64,000 nt of DNA from Buddleja alternifolia (Eukaryota > Streptophyta > Magnoliopsida > Lamiales > Scrophulariaceae), in NCBI GenBank assembly GCA_019426215.1, contig CM033401.1:22759134-22823133 (forward strand), in the 5' to 3' direction. Positions within the stretch are counted from its first letter, which is position 1. Each line of letters starts with the position of its first letter. The notes under the pieces were generated by a model, which was given only the letters and a program-made list of their open reading frames with translations, made no database searches and had not been told where the DNA came from. Of the stretch, positions 10,458 to 22,330 are shown one piece after another. The translations under genes and the position numbers were made by a program.

Positions 10458-13400
10458 ACGTCAAACAGTTCACATTCAAGCACAGTGTTCATAGGCATTT
10501 CATGTCGTCTAGAAATATTACCTACCCTTTGACATCGATCACAAGTTTTAACATAAGCATAAGCATCTTTAAACAGAGTAGGCCAAAAAAAACCTGATTG
10601 CAGAACCTTGGCAGCAGTCTTATTTGGCCCGAAATGGCCTCCTATTGGCATATCATGACAGTGAGCCAAGACAGATGCCATTTCCTCCTCAGGTATACAT
10701 CGTCTGATTATTCCCTCTACACCAATTTTAAACAAGTAGGGCTCTTCCCACAAATATTGCCTAGCATCATGTAAAAACTTCTTTCTTTGGTGAAAGGTTA
10801 GATCCGGGGGTAAAATTCCAGCAACTAAATAGTTAGCAAAATCAGCATACCAAGGGATTGAAATAGACGTAAGAGCAAAAAGTTGCTCATCGGGGAATTC
10901 ATCTCTTATTGGGATCTCATCCACTCCCTCACCCATTAACTCTAGCCTAGAAAGGTGATCCGCAACTACATTCTCAGAGCCTCTTTTATCTTTGATTTCT
11001 AAGTCAAACTCTTGTAGTAATAAAATCCACCTAAGAAGTCGAGGTTTTGCATCTTTTTTAGCAAGCAAGTATTTCAATGCAGAGTGATCAGTGTATACAA
11101 TGACTTTATTAAGCACAAGATAAGAATGAAACTTGTCAAAGGCAAAGACAACGGCTAAAAGCTCTTTTTCAGTGGTAGCATAATTAAGTTGAGCTTCATT
11201 TAAGGTACGACTAGCATAGTAAATAGTATGAAAGATTTTACCCTTCCTTTGACCAAGTACAGCTCCTACGGCAGTGTCGCTCGCGTCGCACATCAGCTCA
11301 AATGGCAAACTCCAATCAGGAGCAGCTATCACAGGTGCTGAGATCAACTTTTCCTTTAGAGTGAGGAAAGCCTGCATACATGCATCATCAAAGTCAAATA
11401 CTGCATCCTTCATGGTTAATTTAGACAGAGGTTTAGCAATTTGGGAAAAATTAGCAATAAAACGCCTGTAAAACCCGGCGTGCCCTAAAAAACTTCGCAC
11501 GGCTTTCACTGTGTTTGGTGGTGGGAGATTTGCTATCACTTGAATTTTCGCCCGATCTACCTCAATTCCCTTCTTAGATATCTTATGGCCCAAAACAATG
11601 CCTTCTTGTACCATAAAGTGACACTTTTCCCAATTCAAGACTAGATCAGTCTCCTCACATCTCTGCAACACAAGGGTTAGATTGTGCAAACATCTATCAT
11701 AGCTAGAGCCAAATACAGAAAAGTCGTCCATGAAGATTTCAATACATTGTTCGATCATGTCATGAAATATGGCCATCATGCATCGTTGGAAAGTAGCTGG
11801 TGCATTACATAAACCAAAAGGCATCCGTCTATAAGCAAAAGTGCCATAAGGACAAGTGAAAGTAGTTTTCTCTTGATCCTCAGGTGCAATGGCAATTTGG
11901 TTATAGCCGGAGTACCCATCCAAAAAACAATAATATTCATGCTCGGCTAATCTTTCTAACATTTGATCGATAAAAGGAAGGGGAAAATGGTCTTTTCGGG
12001 TATATTCATTCAACTTCCTATAATCAATGCAAACCCTAAAACCGGTAACAATTCTAGATGGAATTAACTCATTATTAGCATTAAGAACAACTGTCGTACC
12101 TCCTTTTTTTTGCACTACCTGAGTTGGACTTACCCAAGAGCTATCAGAGATAGGAAAAATGATTCCAGCATCCAGTAATTTGATTACTTCTTTCTTTACC
12201 ACTTCTTGGATTTGAGGATTTGACCTCCTTTGTGATTGTATGGTGGGCTTTGAGTTCTCTTCCATCAGAATCTTGTGCATGCAAATGGCCGGGCTAATTC
12301 CCTTAATGTCAGCAATTTTCCATCCAAAGGCCCGTTTGTGCTCCTTCAATACCTTCAGCAACTTTGCTTCTTGTTGCTCTGTAAGAGAAGAGGAAATTAT
12401 CAAAGGCAAAGTTTCATTATCACTTAGATAAACATATTTAAGATGCGAAGGTAAGGCTTTTAGATCAAGAATAGGTGGCTCCTCAATGGATGGTTTGGAT
12501 TTGCTTGACAGTGGCTTATCCAACATCTCAAATTTCCTCACGATGGCGCATTGTGCGCGCCTCTCCAAATTGTGAACAGCTGCTAGTTGTTCCTCCTCAG
12601 CTGACTCAGCATCCTTCGACTTCATGATGCAAATCTCAAGTGGATCATCAGAGACATTTTCCTGAAAATGCTCCACAATCAAAGGATCAAAAGCATCTAT
12701 TAGCAAGCAAGACTCGTCATCACCGACATGCTTTAAAACCTTGAATACATCAAAAGTAACTCTCTCTTCTCCCACATTTAAAGTCAGCTTACCATTTGCT
12801 ACATCGATCATAGCTTTACCTGTGGCTAGGAAAGGCCTTCCTAGGATGAGAGGAACTTCGACGTCTTCTTCCATTTCTAGGACCACGAAATCCACCGGAA
12901 AGTAGAATTTGTCGACTTGCACAATCACATCCTCTATGATTCCCTTCGGGTGTTTGATAGATCGATCTGCAAGTTGAAGACTCATCGAGGTTGGCTTCGG
13001 ATTTCCCAAGCCCAATTTCCGGAACAACGAGTACGGGAGAAGATTTATGCTGGCTCCTGAATCACATAATACTCGGTCGAATTTGAGTTGCCCAATGGTG
13101 CACGGGATGGTGAGGCTCCCCGGATCCTTGAGTTTCTTTGGCAACTTGTTCAATACCACTGCTGAGCATGCTTCAGTCAAGCATACCATTTTATTCTCTT
13201 CCCACTTTTGCTTGTTTGAGAGAATATCCTTGAAGAACTTAATGTAGTTGGGCATCTGCAAAATCGCATCAATAAAAGGAATATTAATTCGAACTTCTCG
13301 AAGAATTTCTAAAATTCTAAGAAAACTCTTATCCATGTCTTTCTTATTCTTTTTATGTGCTAGGGGGAAGGGGAGACGTATTTCAACAGGTTTAGAGGAA

Positions 13401-14872
13401 GAGGGAGATAAAGTTTCGGAGGGGGCCCTTTCTGCCTCTGACGTTCGAACGTTGTCCTTCCTAACGTTCGAACGTTGACCGGTCAATGCCCGAACGTTAA
13501 GATGGTCACGTTCGGACGTTGGCTGCTGGGAAGGTGCATTTGTCACTTCTTTGCCACTACGAAGGGTAATTGCATTGCACTGGTCCTTCGGATTTTTCTC
13601 TGTATCGCTCGGCAGTGTCCCGGGTGCTCTTCCACCCGCATCAGATGATAATCGTGCAATTTGGTGTTGCATCTCTTTCATTCCCGTCATAACACCCTGT
13701 AACATCAAACGAAACTCCGCAAATGATTCGTCCGATTTTTGTATGTGAGCCGCCAATCTTTCTTCGACAGTCGGAGGTCTTGGAACTTGACCTTGTGGCT
13801 TAAAATTTCCAGGTCTTTGAGGTTGATTGTTGTTAAACGGAGGCCTCGGTGCTTGGTAGATGCCTTGTTGTGCATTTTGTGCCGGATTTGGCCTTTTCGG
13901 AAAATTCTCGGGTATGTGGAAGCTCAATTGAGGCCTGTTTGAATTTCCGACATAGTTCACATCACCAATGGCTGGCTCTGCCTCCAGATTAACATCTTGT
14001 TCTACCTCTTGAGCAACAGCAACCCTTCGGGATTGTGGAGGAAACTCATCGTCATCTTCAGGGTACAGTTCATCCTCCCGTGCCATCTGCTCTAGTTTAG
14101 CCCACGCTGTTCTGCTATCGAGACCCAAAAGATCACCACCGGCTCCTGCATTAAGTCTGTGACGAATCCGAGACCGGGCTCCATTAAAGAAGTGTAGCAC
14201 TCGCTCGTCTCTTGAATAGTTGTGATCAGGGCACCTTCGAAGCAGACTCTTGTATCTTGCCCATGCTGATGCTAACGATTCATCCCGTTTTTGCTTAAAA
14301 CCCTTGATTTCGCTTCTTAACTCATTAATCCTTGATGGCGGAAAGAACTTGTTGAGAAACTCCTCAACTAACTCTTCCCACGTTTCAATGGATTGTGGGG
14401 GCAACGACTTGTACCACAAAGTCCCTTTATCCTTAAGCGAAAAATGGAATAATCGGAGGCGGATGGCATCAAGATCTCTTGGATGGAATTGCATGGTAGA
14501 TAACACATTCTCGAAGTGCTCCAGATGGTCATGAGGCGACTCTTTCGGATCACCATAAAATTGTTCCGCCTGAACCATGTTGAACATGTGAGGTGGAATA
14601 TGGAAGTTTGGTGTGGCAAAATTGGGGAACACAACAGGCCCCGGCGTAGTGTGTACACGTGGTGGTTGATTACCGCGAACTGATGGGGGTGGTGCCGGAG
14701 GTACTGGTTGCATAGCTTGAAACAGGTTTTGAAACCATTCCCTGTTCTCTGGGAGATTGATGTCAGGAAGATTTCCAGCCATAGCTCGCTTTCTCTGGTT
14801 TGCACGAAACGTACGCTCGATCTCGGGATCAAAATCCTCTAAAACCTCTCCTGAGGCTCGGTCATTCACCAA
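10286..14872 (-). CDS. Gypsy gag-pol polyprotein (Athila-like), 1528 codons, 3' end frameshifted
   Basis: One long frame encodes Gag, protease, RT, RNase H and the start of integrase. The open frame begins just after a TAG near 14884. The first in-frame ATG is residue 31 (14782). Visible parts: retrotrans_gag at residues about 95-260 ([36 protein letters not shown]); aspartic protease at about 604 ([11 protein letters not shown]) with [10 protein letters not shown] downstream; RVT_1 from about 930 with catalytic IFMDDFSVF near 1049; RNase H from about 1190 ([36 protein letters not shown]); integrase H2C2 zinc domain from about 1405 (H-x-H...C-x2-C, CDRCQRVG). The frame is lost at about 10450 inside the integrase core, after GIDLWVPF. 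Identity as Ty3/gypsy is certain; Athila assignment is from Gag, PR and primer-site words. Confidence 0.95.
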   Translation of the reverse strand: MVNDRASGEVLEDFDPEIERTFRANQRKRAMAGNLPDINLPENREWFQNLFQAMQPVPPAPPPSVRGNQPPRVHTTPGPVVFPNFATPNFHIPPHMFNMVQAEQFYGDPKESPHDHLEHFENVLSTMQFHPRDLDAIRLRLFHFSLKDKGTLWYKSLPPQSIETWEELVEEFLNKFFPPSRINELRSEIKGFKQKRDESLASAWARYKSLLRRCPDHNYSRDERVLHFFNGARSRIRHRLNAGAGGDLLGLDSRTAWAKLEQMAREDELYPEDDDEFPPQSRRVAVAQEVEQDVNLEAEPAIGDVNYVGNSNRPQLSFHIPENFPKRPNPAQNAQQGIYQAPRPPFNNNQPQRPGNFKPQGQVPRPPTVEERLAAHIQKSDESFAEFRLMLQGVMTGMKEMQHQIARLSSDAGGRAPGTLPSDTEKNPKDQCNAITLRSGKEVTNAPSQQPTSERDHLNVRALTGQRSNVRKDNVRTSEAERAPSETLSPSSSKPVEIRLPFPLAHKKNKKDMDKSFLRILEILREVRINIPFIDAILQMPNYIKFFKDILSNKQKWEENKMVCLTEACSAVVLNKLPKKLKDPGSLTIPCTIGQLKFDRVLCDSGASINLLPYSLFRKLGLGNPKPTSMSLQLADRSIKHPKGIIEDVIVQVDKFYFPVDFVVLEMEEDVEVPLILGRPFLATGKAMIDVANGKLTLNVGEERVTFDVFKVLKHVGDDESCLLIDAFDPLIVEHFQENVSDDPLEICIMKSKDAESAEEEQLAAVHNLERRAQCAIVRKFEMLDKPLSSKSKPSIEEPPILDLKALPSHLKYVYLSDNETLPLIISSSLTEQQEAKLLKVLKEHKRAFGWKIADIKGISPAICMHKILMEENSKPTIQSQRRSNPQIQEVVKKEVIKLLDAGIIFPISDSSWVSPTQVVQKKGGTTVVLNANNELIPSRIVTGFRVCIDYRKLNEYTRKDHFPLPFIDQMLERLAEHEYYCFLDGYSGYNQIAIAPEDQEKTTFTCPYGTFAYRRMPFGLCNAPATFQRCMMAIFHDMIEQCIEIFMDDFSVFGSSYDRCLHNLTLVLQRCEETDLVLNWEKCHFMVQEGIVLGHKISKKGIEVDRAKIQVIANLPPPNTVKAVRSFLGHAGFYRRFIANFSQIAKPLSKLTMKDAVFDFDDACMQAFLTLKEKLISAPVIAAPDWSLPFELMCDASDTAVGAVLGQRKGKIFHTIYYASRTLNEAQLNYATTEKELLAVVFAFDKFHSYLVLNKVIVYTDHSALKYLLAKKDAKPRLLRWILLLQEFDLEIKDKRGSENVVADHLSRLELMGEGVDEIPIRDEFPDEQLFALTSISIPWYADFANYLVAGILPPDLTFHQRKKFLHDARQYLWEEPYLFKIGVEGIIRRCIPEEEMASVLAHCHDMPIGGHFGPNKTAAKVLQSGFFWPTLFKDAYAYVKTCDRCQRVGNISRRHEMPMNTVLECELFDVWGIDLWVPFLVHVLISIFLLLLTMCQNGSKLRLCKLMMLELFLDFLRTNFYSLWYP
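13441..13513. repeat. Repeated AACGTTCGAACGTT palindromes inside gag linker
   Basis: In the linker between Gag and protease the 14 bp palindrome AACGTTCGAACGTT stands at 13463-13476, with a 13 bp version at 13441-13453 and partial CGAACGTTA and ACGTTCGGACGTT copies just after. In protein they give repeated N-V-R words. The surrounding linker is low complexity. Confidence 0.8.
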
Positions 14873-15002
14873 AAAACCAACCTACTCAAAATAACGAAGC
14901 AAAACACAGGAATTTAGAGCTAGAAAATAAAATTAATAATAAAACGATAATAAGCAAGTAAACTAAAAATTGCAATAAAATCATAAACTAAAATAAAACA
15001 GG

Positions 15003-15020
15003 TCCCCGGCAACGGCGCCA
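15003..15020 (-). other. Gypsy primer-binding site, tRNA-Asp
   Basis: On the - strand TGGCGCCGTTGCCGGGGA is the complement of the 3' end of plant tRNA-Asp (…CCCCGGCAACGGCGCCA). It starts 6 bp from the LTR end at 15027. The match is complete over 18 bases, so this copy could still have been primed. Confidence 0.92.
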
Positions 15021-15026
15021 AAAACT

Positions 15027-16623
15027 TGACACGAAAAATCCTTACGTGTTTGCACAGCAAGTGGACTGGTCGTGTGTAGTAATAAAGTGGACAATTAAGT
15101 CCGGATGTCGAACCCACAAGGACTTGTATTTTAGATTTACAAAATTTAAAGCAATTGAACTTAAATTAAATAACTGTGATTGTATTAAAAGTAATTAAAA
15201 TTTGATCAAAAGAAGATGATGAATTGAAAATGAAAACGTAAAAACAATACTTGACAAATTGATTAAGATTCTTATGTGAGAAACAACTAAGGCACATGCT
15301 TCAACCGTTCTTACTCGTTAATATATATGAGTGATTATTTGAATTATTAGACTAGTATTGCTTTGGTGGAAAAAACCTTAATTAATTAATACCCGATCTC
15401 TCGGTCATAATAATCCTATGACTACGTGACGGTTCTCTAAATATGTCTATCCGAGAATCAAATCATTAGCCAAGCATTCACGTTTTAGAATTTCCCCGGA
15501 TTAATCCGGCTAACTGCACCCGGAAATCTATACCTATCTCTAGGAGCAATTCCTCATGTTTTTCGGATGATGTGATGATTTCTTTGAACCCTAATTTATA
15601 TTCTCTCGAATCATAAACTAGGCTAATTAGCAAGCATATGGTGATCAAACATATGATTGGAATTAAAACACAAAATCAATACACAAAGCAATACTAGAAT
15701 TAATACGAACAATCAATTCATATATATATACTCATAAAATTGGTATTCACATGGCCTTAGTTCAAGTAAATTAGTTCATAATCGTAATTGGAAAAACAAC
15801 TAAAATCATAGAATTATTCATAGACAAATAATCTAGAAGTAGAAATCTCCCTTATTACGAATTGATGAATTCGTGTAGAATCGTCGCTCTCTTTGTCTTG
15901 CTCGTTTCTTGCTCCAAAATCTCTTCTCCAAGCTCTTCCTTCTCCAAGCTCCCTTCTTGTTGTAAGAGAAAGTATTCTATTTGAGTGTAGTGTTAGTGTG
16001 TTTTGTGTTGTTGTGTGTTGGGTTTTTGACATGAAACAACACCCCTATTTATACTAGTAAGCACTAGAGGATAACAACTAATATACACTAAAAGAATACA
16101 AATGGGGGTACACATAGCACATGCCTAAAGGAAGACAACTAATGTTCATCATGAACATAAGTAAAAACCCATACTACACATGCCCAAAAGTAGACAACTA
16201 TCAGCATTATAAATGAAAGGGGCACACAACACATGCATTTACAATCATTAAAGGAGGCAACTAATGGTCTTTAGGTGTCAAAAGTTTCTAAGATTCGTCC
16301 AGCTGCCCGTAGCATTTTTCCTTCTGCACAGCAATAGTGTTTTCTTCATAACTTTTTCATCCGATCTTAGATTCAAGTGATTCAAGTTCTCACGTGAAGC
16401 TAAGACATAGATCTATAACTTTGTAGAAGAACACGTTCTCAGATTCTGCGTCCAAAATACAGAATGTTTGCATTTTCCTCCAGCTGATTTCTCTATGGTT
16501 ATGATTTTTACCTTGAATTCATTTAAAACACAAATCAAAGCCACAAGTGGTAAAATTCATACATATTTGAACCTAAATCATGAAATTATTGACCTCTCAA
16601 ATGTGTAAAACTCACACTTATCA
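15027..16623 (-). repeat. Gypsy 5' LTR (copy C)
   Basis: 1597 bp with TG...CA ends on the - strand (TGATAAGTG from 16623; CGTGTCA ending at 15027). Contains a TATA box at 16044-16053 and the shared 72-codon frame at 16032-15814. The right flank (16624 on) is a copia fragment different from the copia on the other side of the gypsy block. Confidence 0.93.
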
Positions 16624-17110
16624 GCTGCAAAGGCTGTTGGAAACGTCATTTTAGCTCTTGAGGATAGTATTAAGTTTACTTTAAAGGATGTTTATTATGT
16701 TCCCGAATTAATTAAGAACCTAATTTCTGTTTCCGTTTTGGACAAAGAAGGTTTTTCTTTTAATATAAAGAATGGTTTTTGTTCAATGTTTTATGGTTCT
16801 AAATTAATCATGAGACATGTATGTATAACAACCTTTATGTTTACTCGTATACTAATTCTCTTGCTATTCAACCAATAAACACGGAAAAGCATAAATCTGA
16901 TAATCCATCTAATGCACAAATCTGGCATGCTAAACTTGGTCATGCATCTAAGGATGGATTCGCAAGTTGTCAGGTTTCCTCGAGCTTGATGAAGAAGAGG
17001 AACTACCGACTTGTGAATCTTGTTTGAAAGGTAAAATGACGAAGTCACCATTTGGAGGCCAAATGGAATGTGCCAAGGATTTGCTTGAGCTAGTTCACAC
17101 TTTCGGGGAT
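16624..17110 (+). pseudogene. Fragment of a third copia: protease end and GAG-pre-integrase
   Basis: Translations across frames give copia words: KFTLKDVYYVPELIKNLISV (protease end), IWHAKLGHASKDGF (gag_pre-integrs), and LPTCESCLKGKMTKSPF with the C-x2-C of the integrase zinc region, ending at ELVHT where the integrase core would begin. Frameshifts lie near 16820 and 16970. Wording differs from both other copias, so this is a separate family. It starts exactly at the gypsy LTR end and stops near 17100 in unrelated AT-rich DNA. Confidence 0.8.
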
Positions 17111-17639
17111 TCTACTTTAATTTTTTAAATTATATATATTTCGCTGCGCCTGTATCCCCGGGGGTTGTACGGATCCCAACACATATATGTAATAACTAAC
17201 ATGTCAGTGGAGAACCAAGTAACATAGTGTATTTATATCAGTGGAGAACCAAGTAAAATTCTAATTATATCTTCTAAATAATTTGTAATGTCCAAGTTTC
17301 TTTTCTGATTGCTCAATCGCTTTACTAGTTGTTGTTAGTCTACTTATCGAAGATAGAAAATTAATACATAAAAAAGCTGCCACCTTATACATGCTTTTCA
17401 AATAGCATGCTCTTGCATATTCTATTTGGTTAAGTTCTGATTTCTCTTATATTGCTTGGCTTCCTACATTCGTTTTGCTTAACCTTCATCTTAGTAAAGA
17501 GTAATGATGCTATCACAATCTTAACAAACCATTATCTTAAAACATTGTCTGTACTTGAATCCTAGATTAACAAAAAAGTAACAGAACAGGTGAATTATTT
17601 GAATAAAATGCATGACCATTTGTTTTTAATATTTGCAGG
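17111..17639. other. AT-rich stretch, probably part of the interrupted CACTA element
   Basis: No coding frame is supported. The phrase TCAGTGGAGAACCAAGTAA occurs twice (near 17201 and 17240). The last bases, a T-rich run then ATTTGCAGG, look like a splice acceptor, and they are contiguous with 27299 once the copia at 17640-27298 is removed. The text resumes as GTATATAAG and after about 50 bp meets CTAG/GTAAGAG, a donor-like site. So this may be intron and exon sequence of the CACTA transposase gene. I did not find the left CACTA terminus. Confidence 0.4.
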
Positions 17640-19248
17640 TGTTGGGAATTATACGAATAAAACGCAGCGGAAAGTAAATTTAATTCCCAAAGCCCGAATC
17701 ATCTCTAATCCTCGTGTTCAATTGTGTATAGAAAAATTGTTGTTCTCGCGTATGTTGATTTTTGAACGTGATCCTTTTCTCTAACGCCGAATTTGCCAAC
17801 GTATCTAATTCGTCACGCCGGAATCAAAAACTAAAAACTCCTCCTTTCTTCCTTGTCAAAGACGGCTAGAGAGAAAGAGAGATGGGAGACTTTTTCTTGG
17901 AGAGAAAGTTATGTAAGTTGCCTTGTGTTATTTTTCACCTTGTAATATATTTATATCATTATGAAACAATAACACTAGCATGCAAGAGCCCTATTTGGGC
18001 GTCTATTTGGCCACCCATTAGTGGGCTCGGAAGCCTTCGGGCTTTCGTCTTACTTGCTAATTAATTAATCGGATAATTTATTTATCCAATAAATAAATTG
18101 ATAATTTAATTAATTCAATTCCTAATTAATTTATAATTCAATTTCTCCAAGAAATTAATTAACTCATTAATTTAATTAATTAATTAATTAATTAAATTAT
18201 CTAATAATTAATTAATTAATTACGCCATCCAATGCCGTGAATTTCTCTCAAGTCATTTTCCCATGTTTTTCCTTTTGCACTTCCTTTAAGCGCGACTCTT
18301 TAGGTTCGTCTCAAAAGGCAATTGGGAGGAATCCAAAGGGGTGTGAGTGACACCTAGCCAGTCTCGTGGCTCACGCTGTAACCCAATTGAGAACGAATGA
18401 ATAGGATCATTCCAAACCTTTACGTCATGAATACCGTACGTGTATAAACCTTTTATTCTTATATCCCAGTCAAGTAAGAGTCATGGTCTAAAGTCAAACT
18501 CATATAACTTGACCATATGCCTAAGCTCATAATAAGTCGAGGTATTTAAATGCTTTGGCCAAAGACTTTCATCCTCACTTATTCATGATCGCATAGGATA
18601 TTTTACTCATTCACTTATGAGAGAATAAATTCCATATTGCAAATCAGTTAACAATGCTACTTGCCCATCAAGTCGCACTTCGAGGTCGATTCCACCAACA
18701 GATGATTTGAATCTAACTACTCTAATGACAGAATTGATGTCACAAGTACATCTTCAACTCGATTTCTCAGGTCAGAGGTTCATACGTACCTATCAATACT
18801 TATCAGTTTCATCATTGACTGTCAATGAGTGAATACCCATGTGATGAACTGATGCGAGCCGTGTTCGAACATATCAGTCTAACTGACACGTCTATGATAT
18901 AAGTTCCCACTACCATTTCCATTGTGTACGACTGACACTTTCTCTGTCGAAACTTACATCATACAAGTCTTTATTCACTATTGATGCCCAATCAATATTT
19001 CTTAGACTTGCGAACCCTTTTAGATGTCATGAGTCAAACCATTCTAGTGCCTTTCCTCCTATCCCATAAGAGGTAGAAGGTTCGCCTTGTCTTCAAGGAC
19101 TTTACGTTGTTTATTCACACCTTATAAATGCCTATAAGAAAACAACAATCAACTGCCATATATTAATAGAAACACCATAGTTTAGTTACAATGTTTATGC
19201 CCTATAAATCTATCCTCTTTATGGCATTCGAGGGCATATACTCTAACA
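17640..19248 (-). repeat. 3' LTR of the copia on -
   Basis: 1609 bp, uninterrupted. It aligns with 24220-25110 plus 26595-27298, and its tail recurs at 40949-41663. It contains an AT-rich TTAATTAA-type run (about 18170-18222). It is the reference that shows exactly where the SIRE-like element entered the other copy. Confidence 0.93.
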
Positions 19249-19262
19249 ATCTCCCACTTGCA
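19249..19262 (-). other. Polypurine tract of the copia on -
   Basis: On the - strand GCAAGTGGGAGAT lies directly before the 3' LTR start TGTTAGAG. Same tract as at 4391-4400. Confidence 0.75.
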
Positions 19263-19263
19263 C

Positions 19264-19956
19264 TCAATGCCATTTGCTGTGGTATTTAATACCCATCTTT
19301 TTGAGATGTTTTTCCAGCACCGCTTGTGCCAATGGCTTGGTCAATGGATCAGCGACATTGTTGGCTGAGGCTATTTTCTGAACAACTATTTCACCTCGTG
19401 CAACGATCTCTCTTATGATGTGATATCTCCTCTCTATGTGTTTGGATTTATTGTGAGACCTAGGTTCCTTCGCTTGCACTATAGCTCCGGTGTTGTCACA
19501 ATAAAGTGGCAACGAGAGCTTTATGCTAGGAACCACTTGAAGTTCCTCAACGAACTTCCTAATCCGAACAACTTCTTTAGCTACCTTTGAGGCAGCTATG
19601 TATTCAGCCTCTGTGGTGAAGTCTGCAGTTGTGCTTTGCTTAGAACTTTTCCAAGTCACCGCTCCACCATTTAGAGTAAATACAAATCCCGAGGTGGATT
19701 TCCGGTCATCAACATCAGATTGGAAATCCAAATTAGTGTACCCGTCCACCCTCAAGTCACCACTTCCATAGGTGAGAATCATATCCTTAGTTCTTTTCAG
19801 ATACTTTAGGATATTCTTCACAACTATCCAATGTTCCTTACCAGGGTTTGCTTGAAATCGACTAACAATGCTCACACCATAAGCAATGTCGGGTCTAGTA
19901 CAGAGCATCGCGTACATCAAGCTGCCCACAGCAGACGCATAGGGTAGAATGTTCAT
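19264..19956 (-). pseudogene. copia RT end and RNase H domain
   Basis: A 230-codon frame carries the conserved RT tail (ASAVGSLMYAMLCTRPDIAY) and RNase H: GYTNLDFQSDVDDRKSTSGFV, SSKQSTTADFTTEAEYIAAS, YCDNTGAIVQAK, HIERRYHIIREIV, ANNVADPLTKPLAQ. The domain itself is largely intact. It is split from the upstream RT frame by stops between 19957 and 20071, so no continuous Pol can be translated. RNase H removes the RNA strand during reverse transcription. Confidence 0.9.
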
Positions 19957-20071
19957 TTATTTTCTATCTTCCTCACTTTGAGGACACATAGATTTCGAAA
20001 GATGTATCCCATGTCTCATTGGTAGGAACCCTTTCTTAGAATCTTCCATCCTATACCTTTTTAGGACCTTT

Positions 20072-20977
20072 TTATAAGTAAAGGGCTTGAGAAAGTCCTA
20101 TCATTATTTTGATTCGATCTCTATAGATCCAAATCCCTAGAATATAGGTCGCTTCTCCCAAGTCTTTCATGGAGAACGTACTCGAAAGCCACTTCTTGGT
20201 TGTGTTGAGCATTCCTATGTCATTCCCAATGAGTAATATGTCATCTACATATAATACTAGGAATGTCAACTTGCTCCCACTGACCTTCTTGTAAACACAG
20301 GGCTCGTCTTCATTTTTGATGAAGTCAAATCCTTTGACAACCTCATCAAAACGTAGATTCCAGCTATGAGACGCTTGTTTGAGTCCATAAATGGATCTCT
20401 CAAGTTTACACACCTTATGAATATGTTCCTCGGATTCAAAACCTTTAGGCTGTTTCATATAGATATCCTCTTCTAGGAATCCATTTAGGAAAGCAGTTTT
20501 GACATCAATTTGCCATATTTCATAATCTAGGTGTGCTGCTATTGCAAGTAGAATCCTTATTGATTTGATCATAGCCACTGGCAAGAAGGTTTCTTGGTAG
20601 TCAATTCCTTCCTTTTGACTATACCCTTTCGCCACTAGCCTAGCTTTGTAGGTGTCTACTTTTCCATCAACACCAATCTTTCTCTTGTAGATCCATTTAC
20701 ACCCGATTGGTTTTACCCCTTCAGGTTGGTCTACAAGTTTTCAGACTTAGTTTGCATGTATCGAATCGATCTCAGTTTGCATAACTTCACGCCATCTAGC
20801 AGCATCCACATCCACCATCGCTTCATCAAAAGTGGAGGGATCATCTCCATGATCCTCCTCTAACACAGAATGGAGATCCAACTCCCTCTGCATTAGATAT
20901 CCGAACCTCTCAGGCGGTTGAGATACTCTATTCGATCGTCGTGGTTGTGATTGTGTTACAGAAGGTCCGATTCTCAC
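20072..20977 (-). pseudogene. copia reverse transcriptase (RVT_2) and linker
   Basis: 20977-20747 reads the integrase-RT linker (RRSNRVSQPPERFGYL, DEAMVDVDAARWREVMQTEI). 20635-20072 gives RVT_2: GYSQKEGIDYQETFLPVAM, WQIDVKTAFLNGFLEEDIYM, SIYGLKQASHSWN and the catalytic LVLYVDDILLIGND, then KDLGEATYILGI. The catalytic Asp pair is intact. Stops near 20740 and after 20072 break the frame. This copy shows what the + strand relative (2480-3261) has lost. Confidence 0.9.
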
Positions 20978-21049
20978 TCCCTGTGTAGATGTATCCAGTG
21001 GGGTTTCATTTTGTTCTTCTAGAACAATCTTTCTACCCGCTCCTCCTTC

Positions 21050-21770
21050 TTAAATGAACTCATCTTCAAGAAAGTGGGCTTGTAAGGCTACAATGATCCT
21101 TTGATCATTGTGCAGGTAAAAGAGGTATCCCATAGAATCTTCAGGATATCCAATGAAACGTCCCTTTAAGGACCTAACCTCCAATTTGTCCACTTTAGTC
21201 TTTTTGACATAAGCCGGACATCCCCAAATCTTTATGTAGTTAAGACTTGGTTTCCTATTTCTCCACATTTTATAGGGAGTCAGAGGAACGGACTTGGATG
21301 GACATCTATTTAAAATGTGTGCATCTGTAAGCAGAGCATGACCCCACAGTGAAATGAGTAAATCAGTGTAGCTAAGCATGGAGCGAACCATATCCAACAA
21401 GGTTCGATTCCTTCGCTCTGCTACTCTATTCAACTGTGGAGTCGCTGGAGGTGTGAATTACAATACTATACCATTCTCTCTGAGGTATAAGTCAAACTCG
21501 TCGCTCATATATTCTCCTCCTCGATCAGATCGAAGAGTTTTTATACATTGACTTATTTGATTTTCCACTAAAGCCTTGAATTCCTTGAACTTGTCAATGG
21601 ATTCAGACTTATGCTTCATCAGGTACACTAGACCATATTGAGAATGGTCATCAGTGAAGATGATAAAGTAAAGGAAACCTCCTCTGGCCATTTCTCCAAA
21701 TGGACCACAAACGTCAGTATGCACTAAGCCTAAGATTTGTGAGGCCCTTTCAAAATTCCATGTGAAAGGC
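21050..21770 (-). pseudogene. copia integrase
   Basis: 21724-21458 carries the first two catalytic Asp residues (HTDVCGPFGEMARGG, LRSDRGGEYMS). 21433-21050 carries the Glu (VAERRNRTLLDMV) and the C-terminal part (CPAYVKKTKVDKLE, GYPEDSMGYLFYL). A frameshift and stop near 21440-21457 separate them. The zinc region and its CLKGKMA-like words lie just upstream at 21725-21800 in broken frames. The residues for D-D-E catalysis all exist, but no single frame joins them. Confidence 0.88.
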
Positions 21771-21800
21771 GATCAAGCCATCTTGCCTTTGAGACAAGAT

Positions 21801-22330
21801 TCACAAGTAGGATAGGGATCCAATCCCAATGGGCCAATTAGCCCATTTTTTTTCCATTTTGCGAATCTTTTGTTCGCCAGCATGGCCTAGTCGAAGGTGC
21901 CATATTAATCTTTGGGCTATTTCAAGCCTACTACATTTTCTTTGTATTGTATTCACAGCACACTTATTCTTGACATTAAGGTAACACAATGAATTTATCA
22001 AAGAAACAAAGCCTACTAATTTATTACCATAATAAATCTTGCATTGTTCATTAATAAAACGAAAGTGTAATCATATTTAACTAAAACGGAAATTGAACCA
22101 ATGTTCAACAATATCCAGAAATAGCAAATGTCTAGAATAAAAAATAATGAGGCAGATCTTGTTTTAGTAGCCGCGACGCCTTGCCCGTTGCCTACTTTGA
22201 TCTTCTCCTCATTAGGGCTTAGCTCCCTTCTTCTTCCCTTCTTCTGAATCATAATCGATGAAGAGGGAATATTATAAAGCAATTAGTTTCAAACTATAAA
22301 GTTATTCACCTTTTGCTTGTATATTAGGAC
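21801..22330 (-). pseudogene. copia GAG-pre-integrase and truncated protease
   Basis: 22001-21801 has NKCAVNTIQRKCSRLEIAQ and LIWHLRLGHAGEQKI, the gag_pre-integrs domain. 22282-22016 has EEKIKVGNGQGVAATKT, the second half of the copia protease. The active-site segment D-S-G-A-S, visible in the + strand relative near 1040, is not found between the zinc knuckle (22330) and this point. The intervening 60 or so bases are unrelated text. The element therefore lacks a working protease. Confidence 0.8.

Larger units (their letters stand above)
6321..16623 (-). mobile_element. Athila-like Ty3/gypsy retrotransposon, recently inserted
   Basis: On the - strand: 5' LTR 16623-15027, primer site 15020-15003, gag-pol 14872-9568, 3' noncoding region 9567-7917, 3' LTR 7916-6321. 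The two LTRs differ at only a handful of positions (for example single-base changes near 7755/16466 and 6790/15496), which suggests a young insertion. Domain order PR-RT-RH-INT marks Ty3/gypsy. The Gag and protease words and the tRNA-Asp primer site fit the Athila lineage. No env-like frame is seen downstream of integrase. There is no matching 5 bp target duplication: 16624-16628 is GCTGC, while the left side runs into leader sequence. At least two frameshifts break integrase. Confidence 0.93.

Noticed and set aside
17111..17639. Left terminus of the CACTA element
   Set aside because: No CACTACAAGAAA sequence was found here, so the left end is probably lost or outside the recognisable region.
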